This document shows positions 11,472 through 20,977 of a stretch of 23,148 nucleotides of DNA, piece by piece (positions within the stretch are counted from its first letter, which is position 1; each line of letters starts with the position of its first letter). Made by a program: the position numbers and the translations under genes. The notes beneath the pieces are model-generated. The model saw only the letters and a program-made list of their open reading frames with translations, had not been told where the DNA came from and did not search any database. The DNA comes from Gonium pectorale (lineage: Eukaryota > Chlorophyta > Chlorophyceae > Chlamydomonadales > Volvocaceae), in the NCBI GenBank assembly GCA_001584585.1, contig LSYV01000039.1:601849-624996 (forward strand). The letters run 5' to 3'.

Positions 11472-11764
11472 CTAGCTGCCGCCCTCCGCAGTCAACCGAC
11501 AAGCCGCCGCGATCGCCCGCAGGTACCGATGCCGATGCGTGCCGATGCGCCACGACGATGGAGAGAACGGGACGCCATCAATGGATCGATCGCGTGTCGT
11601 GGCCACCGTGGCCGCTGCCTCCACTGCCTCCACAGCCTCCACTGCCGTGGGCTCCACCCCCCAAGCCAGCAAGCCGCCCCCCGCCTCCTCCTGCAGCACC
11701 GCCTCCCGCCGGGCGAGCTGCCGTACCGCTCTCCCCGCCTGCCTTGCAGAGCAGAAAAAGCTCA
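11472..11764 (-). CDS. Possible alternative last exon of the coiled-coil gene
   Basis: A pyrimidine-rich tract followed by CTGCAAGGCAG is a good acceptor. The next frame opens with AGRAVRQLARREAVLQEEAG, a heptad-like stretch, and runs about 97 codons to a TAG. It is in phase 0 with a GTGACG donor inside exon Y (about 12075, after the codons for AAAGS), the same donor sequence that ends exon X. If used, the protein would lose its last 18 or so residues and gain this tail, which includes a short VEAVEAVEA repeat. The simpler reading, stopping at 12024, is equally possible. Confidence 0.3.
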
Positions 11765-12023
11765 GGCCTGTACTCAACGGCACATGCTAACGATACAACA
11801 AATTCAGTATGAATCTGGAAACCGTCGAAAGCGATTGACATTCTGAACATCCAGCCCCAGCCCCTGCCCCCGCAGCCGGCACGAGGGCCCCTTATTCTTC
11901 GGACAGCCATGTCTGTACGGCCGGCCGAAGGCACCGCCCACCCACTGCCCATGTTCTCGTCAACGGCCTTGCATGAGGACAAGGAGTGCTGCGCAGCGCT
12001 TTGAACCGCACGGCCGTCGCCTG

Positions 12024-13744
12024 CTACTGCTGCTGCCGCTGCTGCAGCGGCCTCTCCCCTCCCTGCGCCGCCGGCCCCGTCACCGATCCCGCAGCTGCCG
12101 CCCCCGCGGTTGCGGCGGCTGCGGCAGCCCTGCGCAGCGCCGCCAGCTGTCGGTGGTTGTCCAGGCAGGCGGCCCGCCAGTCCACCAGCTCTTGCCGCAG
12201 GTCGGAGGCGTGCGCCCGCAGCGCCGCCAGCTGTGCCGCCAGCGCGGCCGCCTGGCGGCTGCTGAACAGGAGGGCGGCGTGGGCGCGGTCGGCGCGGGCC
12301 CGCGCAGCAACCACCACCTCCGCGCCCGCGTCAGCGACCCCGGGCCGCGTTGCCGCATCGGCCGCGGCCAAAGCCGCCGGGCAGGGCAGGGGGAGGGCGG
12401 GCGGAGGCGCGACGCAGGGCTGGTGGCCGGCGGGAGCGCTGTCCTGCACCAACTCGGGCACCTCAATGCTGCCGAACAGCGGCAGCGTCTCGCCGCCCGC
12501 CTCGGCCTCCTCATGCACCTCCCACAGCTCCGCCGGCCCCTCACCCGCGCCCGCCTGCAGCTGCACCTCGCACAGCGCGTGCACGCTGGGCGGCGGTGGC
12601 GTCCCCGGCGGCGCAGGCGCCACCGCCGCCACTGCTACCCCTGCCTGCCGCTTCTGATGCTCCGGCGGCGCCAGCTCCCGGGCGCAAAGCTTCTCTCGCG
12701 CGCGCTGCAGCTGTGACAGCAGACCTGCGGGAGGCGGCCCCCAATCCTGCTCCTTGCAGCCGCCCTCCTCACGCTCCCGCTCGTCCTCCGCCGCCAGCGC
12801 CCGGCGCAGCTGCGCCCACAGCGCCGCCAACTCCTGGTCCCGCTCCCTCAGCTGCCACGCCAGGGCCCTGTTGGCGGCGCGCGCATCCTGCAGCTGCAGC
12901 TGGAACTCCAGCTCGCGAGCGCGGGCGTCCGAGGCAGCCACCTGGCGGGGCGGGGGCGGGGCGGGGCCGGGGAGGGACGGGATTAGGTGTGGTGTGGAGC
13001 TGTGGACCGCGGGGTTGATGGCGCGAGGTTGATGGCGCGAGGTTGATGGCCACATTCGTCCCGGAGGCCTACGCCGGCCGGTGCTTCCCGGGGGAAATAA
13101 GCAAGCCATTGCCGTGTGTAGCTCGTAGCGACCCCTAGGGACAGCCGATCCGCCCATTACCGCTGGCACGTGCAACGTTGCACCGTGTTCATCGCCGTTG
13201 CGAATGAGCGTGTCGGCACGCTGCCGTCACCCAGAGAAACGGTCCGCTGCCAGCAAGGGCCTCTACCTGGCGGGGGCTTGCATCGCTGTACGTGGTGCGG
13301 TCCGCTGCTCCGGGCGTGCCCACGGCGTCGACGGAGGAGGGTTGGGGCGCCAGCCAGGCCGCGATGAGCCCCGGCGCTCCCCCGGCGGGGCCCGATTGGG
13401 GGAAGCTGGGGCAGCGGCCCGGGTGCTGACCGTGGGCCCCAGGGAGGGCCGTCAGGCGGCCGGCCTCACAGGCGCCGCTGGAGGGGCCGAACGCCTGGCT
13501 GCAGCTGTAGCGGCGGCGCTGGTTTGTGCAGCAGGGCGACGAGGCCTCATCGCCCTCGGCGATTGATGGGGGCGGGATATGGAGGTGCGCGGCGGCGTAC
13601 GGCGTATACGGGCCGCAGCTGCCGCGGGCGTACGGACCCCCGCAGACGGGGCTATGGGAGGAGAAAGCGTCCCCGGTGCCATTCGGCGTGGCCGGCTCGC
13701 CTGGCCATATGGGCCCGCTGCTGAGTCCCGAGGAGCCCTGGGTC
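12024..13744 (-). CDS. Coiled-coil protein of unknown function, 5' end unresolved
   Basis: Two minus-strand exons join cleanly at phase 0. Exon X is 13744-13231 (acceptor after CTCCCCCCAG, donor GTGACGG). Exon Y is 12941-12024 (acceptor CCCGCCAG, stop TAG after PLQQRQQQ). Exon X gives about 171 codons rich in Pro, Ser, Gly and Cys. Exon Y begins VAASDARARELEFQLQLQ and holds two heptad-rich stretches, roughly residues 1-60 and 205-275 of its 305, rich in Arg, Glu, Leu, Ala and Gln. They are separated by a Pro/Ala linker. This pattern means coiled coils and therefore self- or partner association. No catalytic or membrane motif is seen. An in-frame stop lies just upstream of exon X, so at least one earlier exon with the start codon is needed and was not found. 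I do not recognise the family. Confidence 0.6.
13014..13050. repeat. 14-bp tandem repeat, about 2.6 copies
   Basis: The unit GTTGATGGCGCGAG is present twice in full and once in part. It sits in the intron between the two exons of the coiled-coil gene, close to the acceptor at 12941. Confidence 0.8.
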
Positions 13745-14798
13745 CTGGGGGGAGTACAGCGAGGGCCTCAAGTGGGTGGCGAAGATGAGGGGAGACGAGG
13801 GCGCAATGGGCACATGGACTCGGGACGCATAGTCAAGGGCCACGGGCCGGTCGATGGGCAGCGTCAGGTTACTAAACAGGGGAGCCGCGCATCCCAACGT
13901 AAGTGGGCATCCTTGTAGAGCCCAGCACAACGACACAAAAACACAAATTGGGCGTCGACCGAAGCAGGATTCCAGGCTACTACCAAAGGCGCTGGCAACC
14001 CCCGACCTCACGCTCCTAGTCAGCGAGCAGACTTCCGGCATCGACCGACGCACACTCACTTGATAAATGATCCGTTCAGAAACTCATAGCTGTCTCGGGT
14101 GAAGGAGAGATTATCCGGAGAAGGGCCGCACAATTGAAGGGAACTCCTGCTCAAGAGCAGTTGCACGCCCTCCCGGTAATCGTTCGTCCTGCGTGCGTAA
14201 AATTGACATTAGATTGGACGCCTCGCGCTTCCGAGGCTGGCCGAGGTAACTGTCCCAAGCCCCAGCGAAACAGAGTTCTTACCCGACCGCAGCCGAACTT
14301 GCGTCGTCGGCTCGCGAACGGAAACCTGTAGGAACGAAGCCCGCTGGCTGACCGCCCACGAGCATGACACGTTGGGGTTCACGGTCCTCGAAAGGAATCT
14401 AGGATACTGGGCTATGAAGTCCTGTGAATATGAATTGGTGTTATCCTTACGTTGTTGAAACGGAGAGCTACTGCATTGCGGCTTCCTCGCGAACGAACGA
14501 ACTCGCACTACAGTGCCGGACTGCACGGGAAGCGGTGCAAGCGCTCCTTCACTACAATACAGTATGTAGACAGTGCATTGTAGTTCGATGAACAGAATCC
14601 AGTGGTGCCAGCGAGGCAAGGGCTTGGCGGTTGGCATGAGGCTGTCGCCTCGCAAAGTTGTCGCCTCACAATATGATAAAACCTCAGCCAATCAGTCCCC
14701 CACAATGACAAGGGTCATGATGGCGGCCAGGGTTTTGCTGCGTCCGATCCCGCGCGACTGGGGTCTCAAACGAGCAACCCGTTGTCATCACCCCTGCT
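13745..14798. other. Spacer between PIG-Q 3' end and coiled-coil gene
   Basis: Both flanking genes lie on the minus strand, so this holds the PIG-Q 3' UTR and the promoter, 5' UTR and any missing first exon of the coiled-coil gene. From about 13760 to 13890 the minus strand has a well-biased frame (NLTLPIDRPVALDYASRV and onward) that is not in phase with exon X. It may belong to an unresolved upstream exon. A good donor-like GTGAGTGTGCG on the minus strand is at about 14060. From 14060 to 14798 the DNA is AT-richer and appears non-coding, apart from an inverted repeat at 14551-14584. Confidence 0.4.
14551..14584. repeat. Imperfect inverted repeat (hairpin)
   Basis: The arms ACTACAATACAGT and AGTGCATTGTAGT pair at 11 of 13 positions around an 8-base loop. 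The hairpin is in the PIG-Q 3' flank, in AT-richer DNA. It could be a 3'-end structure or a transposon-end relic; nothing seen here distinguishes these. Confidence 0.5.
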
Positions 14799-17700
14799 CT
14801 ATGGGCGTAAGCCAATGAAGCGCAGCAGCCTTCCACTGAGCTTAACCCTTGGCGGCACAATCGAAGCCCCAGACGTTTCCCCAACACAGGGGCCCCAGCC
14901 CCCAACGACTGCCCGCAGCAAGCACTCCCCCGCGACGGCGCTCACAGGCAAAGCCAGCGGCTCCACCGAAAAGCAGACGGGACCGCTGCGACGCCCGGAG
15001 CAGTGCTCAGTGCCCCCGCTCTCGCGACTACTGGCTTGCCCCAGTCGATTCGGCCCGCCGTCGCTGCAGGCAGCTTGCTCCGCCGGCCCAGCAGCCGGCG
15101 CGAGGCTCTGCACCCACACCTCGGGCCCTGCGACAGACAGGCATTTGCAATAACGACGGGACAGCGTACAAATCAGTGTTGGGCAGTCCCAATACACCGG
15201 GGCGGTGAGGCGCTCGCGCGTCCCTCAAGCGTCACACGTGCGTATCGGGGCCCCGAGCCCGGCCCCGCCCAGGCAACTGCATCCCCCCCTCCCAGGCGAG
15301 GGCCCACCCCGGCAACTGCATCCCCCCCCCTCCCCACATTCACACTCGCCTCCTATCATGCTATTGCCAATGGAGTCCCGCTCCCAAACACAAACCCGTC
15401 TCTCTCACCCCCGATAGCTCCAACCGCCACCGCACACCGCCTGGTGTCACATTCCGCGCCAGCAAGAGGCGGCCGCCCGCCATCCCCCCCCTCGCCCCCG
15501 GTTCCGCCCCCCCAACCCCAGTCCCCAGCCCAAGAACCCACCCACCACCCACCCACCCAGCCAATCCAGCGGCCGCACCGCCCTCCACGCCAGCGCCACC
15601 AGCGGGCTGTCCCTCAGCAGCCCCGCAACGGCCCCCAGCAGCGCCCCGCCCGCCGCCGGGGCGGCCGCAGCGGCGAGCGCCAGTGTGTGCCAGGCCAGCG
15701 TGGTGGGCAGCAGCGCCGTGAGGGGCGCCAGCAGCAGCACCCCCACGATCAGCCGCTCCACCACCACCTCGTGCAGCGTCTGGCGGAGGGAAGAGTGGGG
15801 GATGCCAGGGGGCGGCGAAGTGAAGAGGGGAAATGAAACGCGTCGTGACCACCGAATCGCATACGAAATAGACGAGCTTGTGGCGGTCTTGGGGTCGATG
15901 TTCAGTGGGGAGTTGTGAGGGGCAATGGTGGAGGGTGGGGCGCGGGAGAGAGGGAGGGAGGGCGGGCAGTGGGGATGGGCGCAGGAGGGAGGGGGGCGGG
16001 ACAGCGGCTGCGAGACGAAACAAGCAACCTCCTCAGTACGCGGCTGTGAAAGGGCAGTGGGACCGCGAGAGGGAGAAGGGGTGCCTGTGTGTGCTCTTGC
16101 CGAAGCACCAGCGGTGCAGCGGCAGGGGAAAGCACCAACACGGAGGGAAAGGACTAAAGGCGGGGCGAGGCCGCCCTTGATGCCCCCCACCCTGGGCAAC
16201 TCGGGCGGGCTGCACAGCCCCCGCCCGCCCGTTCACCCCCACCCGCCGCTCGCGGAACGCAGCCCAAGCCGCTCCCTCCCCACATACCCGGTCACCCGTC
16301 GCTGGCTCCGACCGCAAATGCGTAAACCCCACCCCACCCACCCGCGGCACTCACCACTCCTGCACCCACGCTCCCCCGCCCCCGGCCCCCCCTTCCACCC
16401 GTCAAACCACCCGGCCATGTGGTCTATACATGCACAGGACCACCGGGAGGCGCGGCATCGGCCATAACCGGGAGTGCACTCACCGGGGACCCTGGCCCCT
16501 CCCGTCCACCCGCAGCGCTCAGCCAGTTTTCTAAGGTCGGGAGATGTATGCGCCCCAGGGCTTCTCTACTGAGAATGCCATGCAACCCTCTACGCACCCA
16601 CCCCCGGGTCCGGCGCCAGGCCCAGCAGGCTCTCCAGCATATGCAGCGGCAGGCGGGAAGCCAGGCGGCCGCTGCGAGCCACCGGTCTCGCAAGGCCACC
16701 GCCGCCACCCAGACTGGAGCCGCCGCCTGCTCCTCCACTGCCTCCCCCGCCGCGTGGGCTGGCGCCGGTGGTGGCGCCATCTTTGCCCCCGGCGGTGAAG
16801 TCCTCTACCCGCGGCGGCCCCGAGGGCTCTCGCCGCTGCTCCGCGGTGTCGGCTGACCCGTGGGTCGTGGCAGAAGGACCCGGGGTGCCAAGGCCCCCGG
16901 CGGGCTGCTCGACGCCGCGTCTGCTGGCGGCCGCGGCGCCCCGTCCCCGCAGCAGGCCCCACGCCCAGGCCAGCGCGGCCAGGTGGCGGCGCAGCAGGAG
17001 GCCGGTGGCGGCGGCCTGCAGCGCCAGGGGGGCCGCCGCCGCCGCCAGCATGTCGTGCATCACAGCCAGGCCGCCGCCCAGGCCTGGCGGTCGTTGCGGC
17101 AGCGCAAGGGAGGGGCGATCGCGAGGTGGGGAAGCGTTACAGCGCTGGACAGGCCTGAAGCGCATGCCGTCCCCGCTCGCTGGGGTGGTGGTGCGCGGGG
17201 TTCAGCGGGGGCGCCGCAGCAAGCGCTCGCGTGCCTGACATGGCGCTCCCAAGCGACAGCAGTTCACCGCCAGGCCCCGCACAGCTTCTCTGCTTCCGAG
17301 GAGCTGAGCGCCGTACATCGTACGCCTCTACCGTACAACCCAAACCTCGTCAACGTCAACGCCCCGTCGTCCCAAAGCCGTGCCCACCGCCCCCATGCCG
17401 CCATACGCTTCGCCGCCGCCGTCCCCGCCGCCTCACCGCCCGCCGCGCACGCCGCCGCCAGCAGCGCCGCCAGCGGTGCTCTGGCTGCGGGCCAGCCCGC
17501 CCGCGCCGCCGCGCCCAGCGCCGCCAGCACCGCGTGCGCACCGCAGCCCAGCAGCGCGCACATCTCGGCGTGCAGCTTGACGCCCGCCGGGGTGGCGGTG
17601 AGCAGCCTGCGGGGCGGGGGGAAGGGGAGGTCGGGCGAGGGCGCGTGGGGAGGCAGGGAAGGTACGGGCGTGGGGGCCGTGTAGGACACGGGATACTGTC

Positions 17701-20678
17701 TTCCTAGAGTCAAAATAAAAATGTCCGGCGGAGGGGGGCGGTGTCCCAGGCGGGGCGTGCGGGCCCTCTCACAACTGTGCAGCTCCCTACTCAGGTACTC
17801 AAGGACTAACACTGCTAGTGGCTCTCCGGTCTGGCAAGCGCCCAGTGCGCCCCGCCCCGCCCCCCCGGGCCCAGCCAGGGATTCGGCCGGTTCGGGCTAA
17901 TAAACCCGTCAAACCACCCCGGCCATATGGTCCATACATGCGACGGACCACCGGGAGGTGCGGCATCGGGCGAACACCGGGATTCCCGAACACCGGGGGC
18001 CCTGGCCCCTGCCTTCCACCCTCAGCTCTCAGCCAGTTTTCAGCGGTCGGGGGATGAATGCGCCCCAGGGCTTCTCTACTGAGAAGGCCTTCCAACCCTC
18101 TACCCCCGGGGCCCAGTGAGCCGACATCCACCCAGCCCGGTTCCACCTCCCGGGCCCGTATCCAGGCCGGGCCACACTGCCCCCGCGGCCCCGCCCAGCC
18201 CCACCAGTCGTACTGCTCCCGCAGGAGCCGCTCAGCCCCCGCGGCGGCGGCCTCCGCCGCCCCCAGCAGCGCCTCCCGCTGCCGCCACAGCGCCGCCGCC
18301 GCCAGCGGCCCCACCAGCATCTGCAGCGCCAGCGCCAGCAGCAGCAGCGCCGCGTTCAGCGCAGAGCGACCAACCAGCAGCGGCGGCGGCGGCGGCGGCG
18401 GCGAAGGAGGCGGCGGAGGCAGCGTGGGCTGGGACCGAAGCGGCGCCGCCTCGTCCCCGCGCCGACTGGAGTGCAGGCGGCGCAGCGCCCAAGCGCACCG
18501 CACCATGTGCCGTACGTGCCGTACGTGCCGGCCTGTGGGGTGGGCCCCAGGGGGAGGGGTAGAAGAGGGAGGGGCGCGGCGCTGCAGCTGGGGAGGAGAC
18601 GGGCTGACCTCAGGGCAGGCGCTGCGGCGGCAGCTGGGGGGGAGGGCCGCTGGAGGCCAGCACGAATGAGGGCCAGCGGGAGGTGCGGTACTGTCGCCGG
18701 AGGGGAGGGGCAAGGGCGGGCTCCGGCTCGTGGTGCTTGTCGCGTGATGCGTGTGTGGGTGGGTTGTGGGTGGAAGGGAGGCGAAAAGACACCTCACAGC
18801 GGCGAGGAGGCGTTGCCACGCCGCGCCGCCGCGCCCACCTGTCGCCGTGCACCACGCGGTGCGGGCAGCCGCAGCCGCAGCCGCCGCGCAAAGCCCTCCC
18901 TTGGACCAAGGATCCGAAGCCGTCGGCGGCGGTGGCGGGGGCGGCGGGGGCGGCGCGGGTGGTAGCGGCAGCAGAGCCCCCCTGCCTGGCCCCGAACCTG
19001 CCCCCGCCGTCCCCGCCGACGCGGCATCCGTTGCGATCCGGGAGCCGCATCCTGGCGCCCGCGCTCCTTCCCCCTCGCCAGCAGCTGGAGCCTCCCGCCA
19101 GGGAGGCGGACCACCCCGCTGCGGCCCCGGCCCCGTGGCTGCGGGCGGCCCTCGCCCCAAGCAGGGGTTCCCGGGCGGCCGCAGCGCCAGCCGCAGGGGA
19201 AGCGGCGGGGGAAGCTCCTCACACGGAGCGCCTGCGGCGCCGGAGGGCGGCTCGGCGGTTGGGAGGCGGCCTGGAGGCCACGTGACGCAGCCGAGGGTGT
19301 GCTGGGTGGAAGGGGTGTTGAGCCAGGCGAGGCCCACGGAGGGGGGTCGGTGGGAGGTGCTGACCGAGGGGCAGGGCCGGCTTCCCCAAGTTGGGGTGGG
19401 AATAGGGTGGGGTGGGGTGGGTCGGCATGCGGCGGCATGCGACGCGCGTGCCGGACCCGCCCAGGCACCGCCGGGTGGCGGGTGGCGGGTGGCGGGAGGC
19501 GCAGGCGTTGGTGCCGCCGCTCACGGAGCCCCCCTCCGCCGCACCCGTGCCACACCCTCCTCCCCGCCTCAACGACCCAGCCCCAGCGGGGCCCACGACC
19601 GTGGCCCCACGCCAACCCCTCACCCCACCCCACCCACCCACCCCCCACCCTCCACCGCTGCAAATGCTGCGTCTGCCACGCCGCGTCATCCCGCTGTGTG
19701 CGCCGTCGGCTGCGCCGCTGCCCTCACCCCCTCTTTCCACACGTAACACACACCTGAGCCGGTCCACGTGCAGCCGCCGCCGCCACCGCCGCCGTTGCCG
19801 CAGCTGCGTGCAGCGCGGGGCGGCAGGCCCGCCTCCGCCGCGGCCACGGCAATCCACTGACGGGGGTCGTACAGGAACACCTGCACGTGTGCAATGCGTG
19901 CATGGCCGGGCGTGAGTCGTGCCTTCGTGTGGGCGTGCGGTGTTGGGAGCGGGGGGGCTTCCAGGTCAGGCCCGGTGCGGGCATCGGCCAGGCCGGCAGG
20001 ATGGGGCCTAGTCGGGGCACCATGGGGGCCACCGAGGGCGGACATTGCGATGGCAGGTCCTGCGACCCCCGTTAAGGCGACGCCTCCACAGTAGATGCGC
20101 TGCGGCCGACTGTGCCACCATGCCGGCTGCCAATGCCAGTGCCGACGCCCCTGTTCACAGCGCGCACACACACACACCTGCAGGTGCTTGGGACGCTGGG
20201 GAGACTGGTTGGGTTGTGTGCCGATCAGGGCGGCGCGGGGCACGGGCGTGCTGAGGCCGCACCAGTGAACCTGCGCGCAGCCGAGCAGCGTGACCCCTGG
20301 GACATCGGGTGCTTGGGGCGCGTCTCGAGGGCCATGCTTCGGGGCCGGCTGCTCGTCCACATGGGCTGTGAGTGGCTCACGCTCGCTACCGGGGAAGTGG
20401 AGGGAGCTGAGGTTGCGGTCGGGCGGAGCGGGCGGAGCGGGCACGCCCGCATCGCAACCGTCGGCGAGGAGCCAGGTCACCGCCGCGGCGTGCTCGTTGG
20501 GCGAGCATGCTGCCGGCTGTGAGTGTGGGGGGTAATCGGTGCTCAGGTAGCAGTCAAGGCCCTGGGAGTGCGGCCGGCAGTGCGCATGTTGCGCGCGGGA
20601 AGCGACACCGGGGCCCTGGGCGCTGGGCGCGGCGTGGCCGAGAGGAATGAACAGGCGCAGAAGCACGCACGGTTGCAT
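14799..20678 (-). CDS. PIG-Q / GPI1, GPI-GlcNAc transferase subunit
   Basis: PIG-Q/GPI1 is a membrane subunit of the ER complex that transfers GlcNAc from UDP-GlcNAc to phosphatidylinositol, the first step of GPI-anchor synthesis. Exons, in order of transcription: 20678-20178, 19880-19754, 19270-18839 (tentative), 18532-18205, 17606-17437, 17083-16602, 15779-15557, 15127-14799. All junctions are GT-AG with matching phase; the total is 864 codons. Matches to human and plant PIG-Q recalled by eye: VFLYDPRQW; the hydrophobic segment LNAALLLLALALQMLVG; YDW/LLTATPAGVKL (family: QWLMGxPAGxKLN); LGGGLAVMHDMLAA and LAALAWAWGLLRGRG (family: LAALWRLFRGR); VVVERLIVGVLLL and LTALLPTTLAW (family: LLLLPTT); and AVRPLDWLGPEVWVQSLAP near the C-terminus. 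A TGA stop directly precedes the chosen ATG in frame. The Arg/Lys-rich segment that normally follows FRGR is replaced by a Gly/Ser insertion of about 100 residues. The family call is firm; the first, third and last exons are the least certain. Confidence 0.83.
15265..15340. repeat. Short direct repeat in PIG-Q intron 7
   Basis: The motif GGCAACTGCATCCCCCCC followed by TCCC occurs twice, at about 15272 and 15311. The intervening 20 bases are unrelated. It lies between the last two PIG-Q exons. Confidence 0.6.
16398..16600 (+). repeat. Intronic repeat element, copy A
   Basis: About 200 bases, from CCCGTCAAACCACC to the CTCTAC at the donor of the sixth PIG-Q exon, closely match copy B at 17906-18108. 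Shared blocks include GGACCACCGGGAGG, GCGGCATCGG, CAGCCAGTTTTC and GCGCCCCAGGGC followed by TTCTCTACTGAGAA. It is antisense to the gene when read in this orientation and abuts the exon boundary at 16602. The minus-strand translation (EALGRIHLPTLENWL) is an artefact of the repeat rather than a gene. Confidence 0.75.
17906..18108 (+). repeat. Intronic repeat element, copy B
   Basis: This is the second copy of the element at 16398-16600, in the same orientation but in the intron after the fourth PIG-Q exon, about 95 bases from its donor. It differs by scattered substitutions and small indels. It also contains an internal doublet of GAACACCGGG at about 17974-18000. Two diverged copies in separate introns of one gene mean either a mobile intronic element or local duplication. 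Confidence 0.75.
18839..19270 (-). CDS. Tentative third exon of PIG-Q
   Basis: Without this exon PIG-Q would have an intron of 1221 bases and would lack most residues between the FLYDPRQ motif and the first strong membrane segment. The stretch has an acceptor (GGCCTCCAG) and a donor (GTGGGCGCG), both in phase 1, exactly what its neighbours need, and an open, G/C-biased frame. It codes for a Pro/Ala/Gly-rich linker ending in KGGLCAAAAAAAARTAW, which joins on to RHVRHVRHMVRCAW of the next exon. Using it gives introns of 483 and 306 bases, close to the others in this gene. It lacks a clear membrane helix, which the human and plant proteins have here, so the model may still be wrong. Confidence 0.45.
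19476..19500. repeat. 8-bp tandem repeat GGGTGGCG, three copies
   Basis: Three direct copies of GGGTGGCG are followed by a variant GGGAGGCG. They lie in the PIG-Q intron between the second and tentative third exons. Confidence 0.7.
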
Positions 20679-20977
20679 TCACATTAGCATGATCTTAGTA
20701 CATATGCATCAGCATTTGGTAACAGGGTTGTTGTGACACGCGGTACGACCCGGGCGAGTGTTTCTTCGCTCAGGCTCGCTCCCGTGCTAGATCAGACCGG
20801 ACGTCTACCGGCACTGTCACGGAACCCATTGGCTCGGGCGTAACACCCTTGGGACCGGCATTCAGATTACATTTGTTGGAGCGAACAACCGACGTGTCAT
20901 TCGCGCGTGCGAGTCGCGCAGGGCTACGTTCTTGACGTCTAGGCTTAGGCCTCAGTTGGTAGGACACACAGCCAAAA
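20679..20977. promoter_or_regulatory. Shared divergent promoter of PIG-Q and ACLB
   Basis: The 299 bases between the two start codons are clearly AT-richer than the flanking exons. They hold four ACGT cores (20801, 20892, 20926 and 20935, the last in TGACGTC, a bZIP-type site). A CCAATGG box reads toward PIG-Q (CCATTGG on the plus strand, 20827-20832 or so). No clear TATA box stands at the expected distance from either gene. The ACLB start context GCCAAAAATGG fits algal and plant start preference. The element functions are inferred from known plant motifs. Confidence 0.6.

Larger units (their letters stand above)
8222..12023. other. Convergent intergenic region, no defensible gene
   Basis: These 3.8 kb separate the stop of the cyclase-like gene from the stop of the minus-strand coiled-coil gene, so they should hold both 3' UTRs. 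Codon bias is weaker than in the neighbours, and AT-richer patches occur (10040-10340, 11800-11850). Contents seen: (CAG)7 at 8551-8571, long G-runs at 8696-8707 and 9328-9361, perfect palindromes at 8829-8846 and 9112-9125, and an ACG/GAC triplet run near 9812-9830. Several open frames of 100-300 codons exist on both strands, but none has a recognisable domain. No TGTAA signal was seen in either expected 3' UTR. The part at 11472-11764 may be an alternative last exon of the coiled-coil gene. Confidence 0.55.

Noticed and set aside
12942..13175. Extension of coiled-coil exon Y upstream to an ATG at 13175
   Set aside because: The stretch contains a tandem 14-bp repeat and a C-rich acceptor tract, and joining exon X at phase 0 gives better coding sequence. 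The extension is not fully excluded.
16424..16599. Apparent paralogous protein segments (SREALGRIH...ENWL) on the minus strand at 16424-16599 and 17900-18110
   Set aside because: They are translations of a duplicated intronic element, lie outside PIG-Q exons, and are interrupted relative to conserved motifs.
18751..19746. Plus-strand open frame of about 331 codons inside PIG-Q
   Set aside because: It overlaps the tentative PIG-Q exon and introns, has only Ala/Gly/Pro composition, and no splice partners were seen on that strand.
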